A stretch of DNA of 9,113 nt from an uncultured Cocleimonas sp. (lineage in GTDB: Bacteria; Pseudomonadota; Gammaproteobacteria; Thiotrichales; Thiotrichaceae), in assembly GCA_937974135.1 (NCBI GenBank), contig CALJIH010000043.1:1-9113 (forward strand), given 5' to 3'. Position 1 is the stretch's first letter. Each line of letters begins with the position of its first letter. Positions 7,257-9,113 of the stretch are shown here, piece by piece. The notes below the pieces were generated by a model, which was not told where the DNA came from, made no database searches, and saw only the letters and a program-made list of their open reading frames with translations. The translations under genes were made by a program, and so were the position numbers.

Positions 7257-7306
7257 ATTGTTTCTCCTAAATAATCACTTAATTATTTGATTTTTAAAAA
7301 CCGCAT

Positions 7307-7322
7307 AAAAGTAGGGGGGTGT
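7307..7322 (+). repeat. G6 dispersed repeat, copy 3
   Basis: AAAAGTAGGGGGGTGT, identical to the other copies for 16 bases and then A instead of C, without the T tract. It is preceded by TTAAAAACCGCAT. It lies between the OsmC-like and ACT genes but on the opposite strand to both, so as a transcribed element it would be antisense to the cluster. A further repeat-like segment follows at 7324. Confidence 0.88.
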
Positions 7323-7323
7323 A

Positions 7324-7381
7324 CTTCGACAGGCTCAGCATAAATATTCGACATACTACGACCAAGCACAGTACGAGTGCT
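7324..7381. repeat. Possible REP-like segment next to repeat copy 3
   Basis: CTTCGACAGGCTCAG at 7324-7338 resembles short intergenic repeats of the CTTCGACAGGCTCAG type seen in many bacterial genomes. It is followed by a second CGAC-rich stretch and by the inverted repeat AGCAC (7365-7369) / GTGCT (7377-7381) with a seven-base loop. There is no second full copy in the window, so the repeat status rests on resemblance only. It is more GC-rich than the sequence around it. Confidence 0.4.
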
Positions 7382-7427
7382 CAACAAAACAGCCTTTTCA
7401 ATTCAAGTTACTTTAAGTATAGGTTTT

Positions 7428-7814
7428 TTACACATCGGATGTATTAAAAACAGCTGTCTTAATTGAGACGCATTCATCAATAGTGGTAGATATAGTGCAT
7501 TTGTGTGATGCACGTTCTACTGAGCTAATGCGTTTTTCAGGGAGTTCAGGCCAATGAATATTCATCTTGATTTGATTGATGCGTGTCGGATCTTCAATAA
7601 AATCCCATGTCATATGCGTCACGATATTCTCGGTCGTTATCTCCATTCGCATAGCGTATTGTTCGAGCACTGCAAAAGTACAGCGTGCCAATGAAGTTAC
7701 AAACATTGCGATAGCAGAATATCGAGTCGCATCATTCTCTAATGTGACATTTAAATTTTCTGAATTGAAACGAGACAGTCTCAATTCAGTCTGGCCTAAT
7801 ACTTGGATATTCAT
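7428..7814 (-). CDS. OsmC/Ohr-family peroxide-resistance protein
   Basis: Small cytoplasmic protein of the OsmC/Ohr fold. Family members reduce organic or lipid hydroperoxides with a redox Cys pair. The 128 residues show the family pattern: an N-terminal beta region, a central helix with MFVTSLARCTFAVLEQYAMRM containing Cys45 in the usual S-L-x-x-C-T setting, and a second conserved Cys106 in HKCTIS near the C-terminus. These two correspond to the peroxidatic and resolving cysteines; Cys115 is additional. It is a little shorter than typical OsmC/Ohr (about 140). The start at 7814 lies 27 bases after the bcp stop, so the two are probably cotranscribed and linked by function. No good Shine-Dalgarno precedes the start, perhaps reflecting translational coupling. 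Whether it belongs to the OsmC, Ohr or YhfA branch cannot be decided by eye. Confidence 0.85.
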   Translation of the reverse strand: MNIQVLGQTELRLSRFNSENLNVTLENDATRYSAIAMFVTSLARCTFAVLEQYAMRMEITTENIVTHMTWDFIEDPTRINQIKMNIHWPELPEKRISSVERASHKCTISTTIDECVSIKTAVFNTSDV

Positions 7815-7841
7815 AAATTTTCTATTTGATTCGGTTAATTT

Positions 7842-8333
7842 TTAAAGTGCTTTGACGGCCTCTAGTACCTCAGCTGCATGGCCTTTCACTTTTACCTTAT
7901 CCCAGTGTTCTCTCAAAATGCCATCTTTGTCGATCAAAAAGGTGCTTCTTACGATGCCCATGTACTCCTTGCCATACATTTTCTTCAGCTGCCAAACATT
8001 AAAATGTTCACAGACTCCCTTGCCTTCATTACTATCTTCATCTGAGATTAATTCAAAAGTGAACCCTTGCTTTGCCTTGAAGTTATCATGACGTTTCATA
8101 CTGTCTTTAGAAACACCAAAAATCTCAGTATCATGCGCTTTGAATTCGTCATGTAAGTCACGAAAATCTTGCCCTTCGGTTGTACAACCGGGTGTGCTGT
8201 CTTTTGGGTAAAAATAAATAACCAGATTAGACTTTCCTTTAAAATCAGAAAGTTTGAAGTGCACATCTGATGTAGCTGGCGCTTCAAAATCTGCTACAGC
8301 ATCTCCAATATTCAGTGATTTAGAATCTGACAT
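7842..8333 (-). CDS. bcp: Thioredoxin-dependent peroxiredoxin of the Bcp/PrxQ type
   Basis: Cytoplasmic thiol peroxidase reducing hydrogen peroxide and organic hydroperoxides. The 163 residues cover the full AhpC/TSA-type thioredoxin fold. The active site YPKDSTPGCTTEG places the peroxidatic Cys at residue 50, with the catalytic Thr at 47. Further hallmarks are SDED near 97-100, VCEHFNVW at 107-114 and RSTFLIDKDG at 129-138. E. coli Bcp has its resolving Cys five residues after the peroxidatic one; here that position is Gln55, so the protein is either a 1-Cys type or uses another thiol such as Cys108. The start at 8333 follows GAGG on the minus strand at a normal distance. It is the first gene of the minus-strand cluster, divergent from tag, with a plausible promoter at 8370-8398. 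The OsmC-like gene follows at 27 bases. Confidence 0.95.
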   Translation of the reverse strand: MSDSKSLNIGDAVADFEAPATSDVHFKLSDFKGKSNLVIYFYPKDSTPGCTTEGQDFRDLHDEFKAHDTEIFGVSKDSMKRHDNFKAKQGFTFELISDEDSNEGKGVCEHFNVWQLKKMYGKEYMGIVRSTFLIDKDGILREHWDKVKVKGHAAEVLEAVKAL

Positions 8334-8369
8334 AATTTTTCCTCTTTATTGAATACGATGCATTATTCT

Positions 8370-8398
8370 AGTGTAATAAATAAATTCCATTAAGTTAA
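8370..8398 (-). promoter_or_regulatory. Possible promoter of bcp
   Basis: On the minus strand TTAACT (8393-8398) and TACACT (8370-8375) are separated by 17 bases, each matching 4 of 6 positions of the sigma-70 -35 and -10 consensus. The predicted transcript would start about 30 bases before the bcp ATG at 8333. Position and spacing fit; the sequence match is modest. Confidence 0.35.
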
Positions 8399-8466
8399 AA
8401 ACACACAAACTTAAAATTTGTTTTAAAATCTGATTGTTAGCATTTGTTAATATTTCAAAAACCCTT

Positions 8467-8483
8467 AAAAGTAGGGGGGTGTC
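8467..8483 (+). repeat. G6 dispersed repeat, copy 4
   Basis: AAAAGTAGGGGGGTGTC followed by nine T (8484-8492), in the divergent bcp-tag gap and pointing toward tag. The 5' flank is TCAAAAACCCTT, again with the A5-C element. It begins 65 bases before the tag start codon, so it could fall in the promoter or leader of tag. Confidence 0.9.
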
Positions 8484-8531
8484 TTTTTTTTTAAGTAATT
8501 TAAATCTATTTTGTTGCGGAGAATCAAATAT

Positions 8532-9095
8532 ATGACTAATAAAACACGTTGTAGCTGGGCAGAAGGTAATCAATTAGAAAAAGATTATCATGATAATGAA
8601 TGGGGCATACCAGTGCATGACGATAAAGTTTTATTTGAGTTTTTAATTTTAGAAGGCGCGCAAGCTGGCTTGAGTTGGTCGACCATTTTGAACAAACGCG
8701 AAGGCTATCGAAAAGCCTTGGATAATTTTGATTACAAAAAAATTGCCAAATACGATGATGCAAAAATAGCAGAGTTGTTGGATAACCCTGGAATCGTCAG
8801 GAATAAACTCAAAGTAAATTCCACTGTTACAAATGCCAAAGCATTTCTTGAGGTACAAAAAGAGTTTGGTAGCTTTGATGCTTACATATGGCAATTTGTA
8901 GGCGGGAAACCCATTATTAATAAAAGAAAAACGGCTGCCGATGTGCCTGTTAGTACACCAGAGTCTGATGCAATGAGTAAAGATTTAAAAAAACGCGGAT
9001 TTAAATTTATTGGTACCACAATTTGCTATGCTTATATTCAAGCAATGGGAATGGTAAATGATCATACCGTCGATTGTTTTTGTTATTCTCAATAG
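8532..9095 (+). CDS. tag: DNA-3-methyladenine glycosylase I
   Basis: Base-excision repair enzyme that removes 3-methyladenine from alkylated DNA. From the ATG at 8532 the product has 187 residues, exactly the length of E. coli Tag. It carries the family blocks RCSW, YHDNEWG, LEGAQAGLSW, NPGIVRNKLK and KKRGFKFIGTTICYAYIQAMGMVNDH. Predicted zinc ligands are Cys7, His20, His178 and Cys182, matching the E. coli zinc snap; Glu41 in LEGAQAG matches the substrate-contact Glu38 of E. coli. The ATG was chosen over in-frame TTGs at 8511 and 8514 because GGAG at 8518-8521 precedes it and the protein then begins just before the conserved RCSW. It is divergent from bcp, and a G6 repeat with a nine-T tract lies about 40 bases upstream. 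The gene is complete and ends 18 bases before the window edge. Confidence 0.97.
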   Translation: MTNKTRCSWAEGNQLEKDYHDNEWGIPVHDDKVLFEFLILEGAQAGLSWSTILNKREGYRKALDNFDYKKIAKYDDAKIAELLDNPGIVRNKLKVNSTVTNAKAFLEVQKEFGSFDAYIWQFVGGKPIINKRKTAADVPVSTPESDAMSKDLKKRGFKFIGTTICYAYIQAMGMVNDHTVDCFCYSQ

Positions 9096-9113
9096 TAATA
9101 TGAGCGTTCAGTC

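Noticed and set aside
7015..7290. Plus-strand open frame of 91 codons over the ACT gene
   Set aside because: Antisense to a well-supported double-ACT gene with its own ribosome site; the Ser/Leu-rich translation is typical of a shadow frame.
20..8483. The four G6 copies as a CRISPR array
   Set aside because: Copies are kilobases apart with genes between them and one is inverted; there is no regular spacer and no cas gene.
8467..8492. G6 repeat with T tract as a plain intrinsic terminator
   Set aside because: The only pairing is a 5-bp A/T-rich arm around an 11-base loop, and the copy points into the tag gene from a divergent gap. Copy 3 lacks the T tract and is antisense to both neighbours.
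8346..8894. Minus-strand open frames overlapping the tag gene and the bcp-tag gap
   Set aside because: They are antisense to a clear Tag coding region or made of AT-rich intergenic sequence, with low-complexity translations and no recognisable start context.

Overview
The window reads as an AT-rich chromosomal segment of a Gram-negative gammaproteobacterium. The leuS-lptE pair, a trimeric-type porin ending in Phe, an MltB-family lytic transglycosylase, a GcvR-like double-ACT protein next to a Bcp peroxiredoxin, and a Tag glycosylase of E. coli length all fit this. No phage, transposase, CRISPR array, rRNA or tRNA gene was seen. The genus cannot be fixed from the sequence alone.

Layout. (1) 242-3378, plus strand: leuS and lptE, 32 bases apart. 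(2) 3592-5837, plus strand: an envelope pair, a secreted MltB-like lytic transglycosylase followed by a general porin, with a strong palindromic hairpin after the porin. (3) 5924-8333, minus strand: read in transcription order, bcp, an OsmC/Ohr-family protein, a GcvR-like ACT protein, and an exported protein of unknown function with a Cys-bounded helical motif and a Gln-rich linker. (4) 8532-9095, plus strand, divergent from bcp: tag.

Functionally this is mostly ordinary housekeeping: leucine charging, LPS export, peptidoglycan trimming, outer-membrane permeability, peroxide defence and alkylation repair. bcp and the OsmC-like gene probably form a small peroxide-defence operon.

The most unusual signal is not a gene. 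A 16-17 base element, AAAAGTAGGGGGGTGTC, occurs four times in about 9 kb: at 20-36 (minus), 3492-3508 (plus), 7307-7322 (plus, last base changed) and 8467-8483 (plus). All copies are intergenic and most are followed by a T tract. Their orientation does not follow gene direction and they lie at boundaries between gene modules. This suggests a genome-wide dispersed element (mobile miniature repeat, protein-binding or uptake-type site) rather than a terminator or promoter. Two copies share further similarity on both sides, so the ancestral unit may be longer. Other points: the lytic transglycosylase seems to lack a normal start codon where its Shine-Dalgarno and signal peptide predict one, holA is absent from its usual place after lptE, and the Bcp lacks the +5 resolving cysteine.
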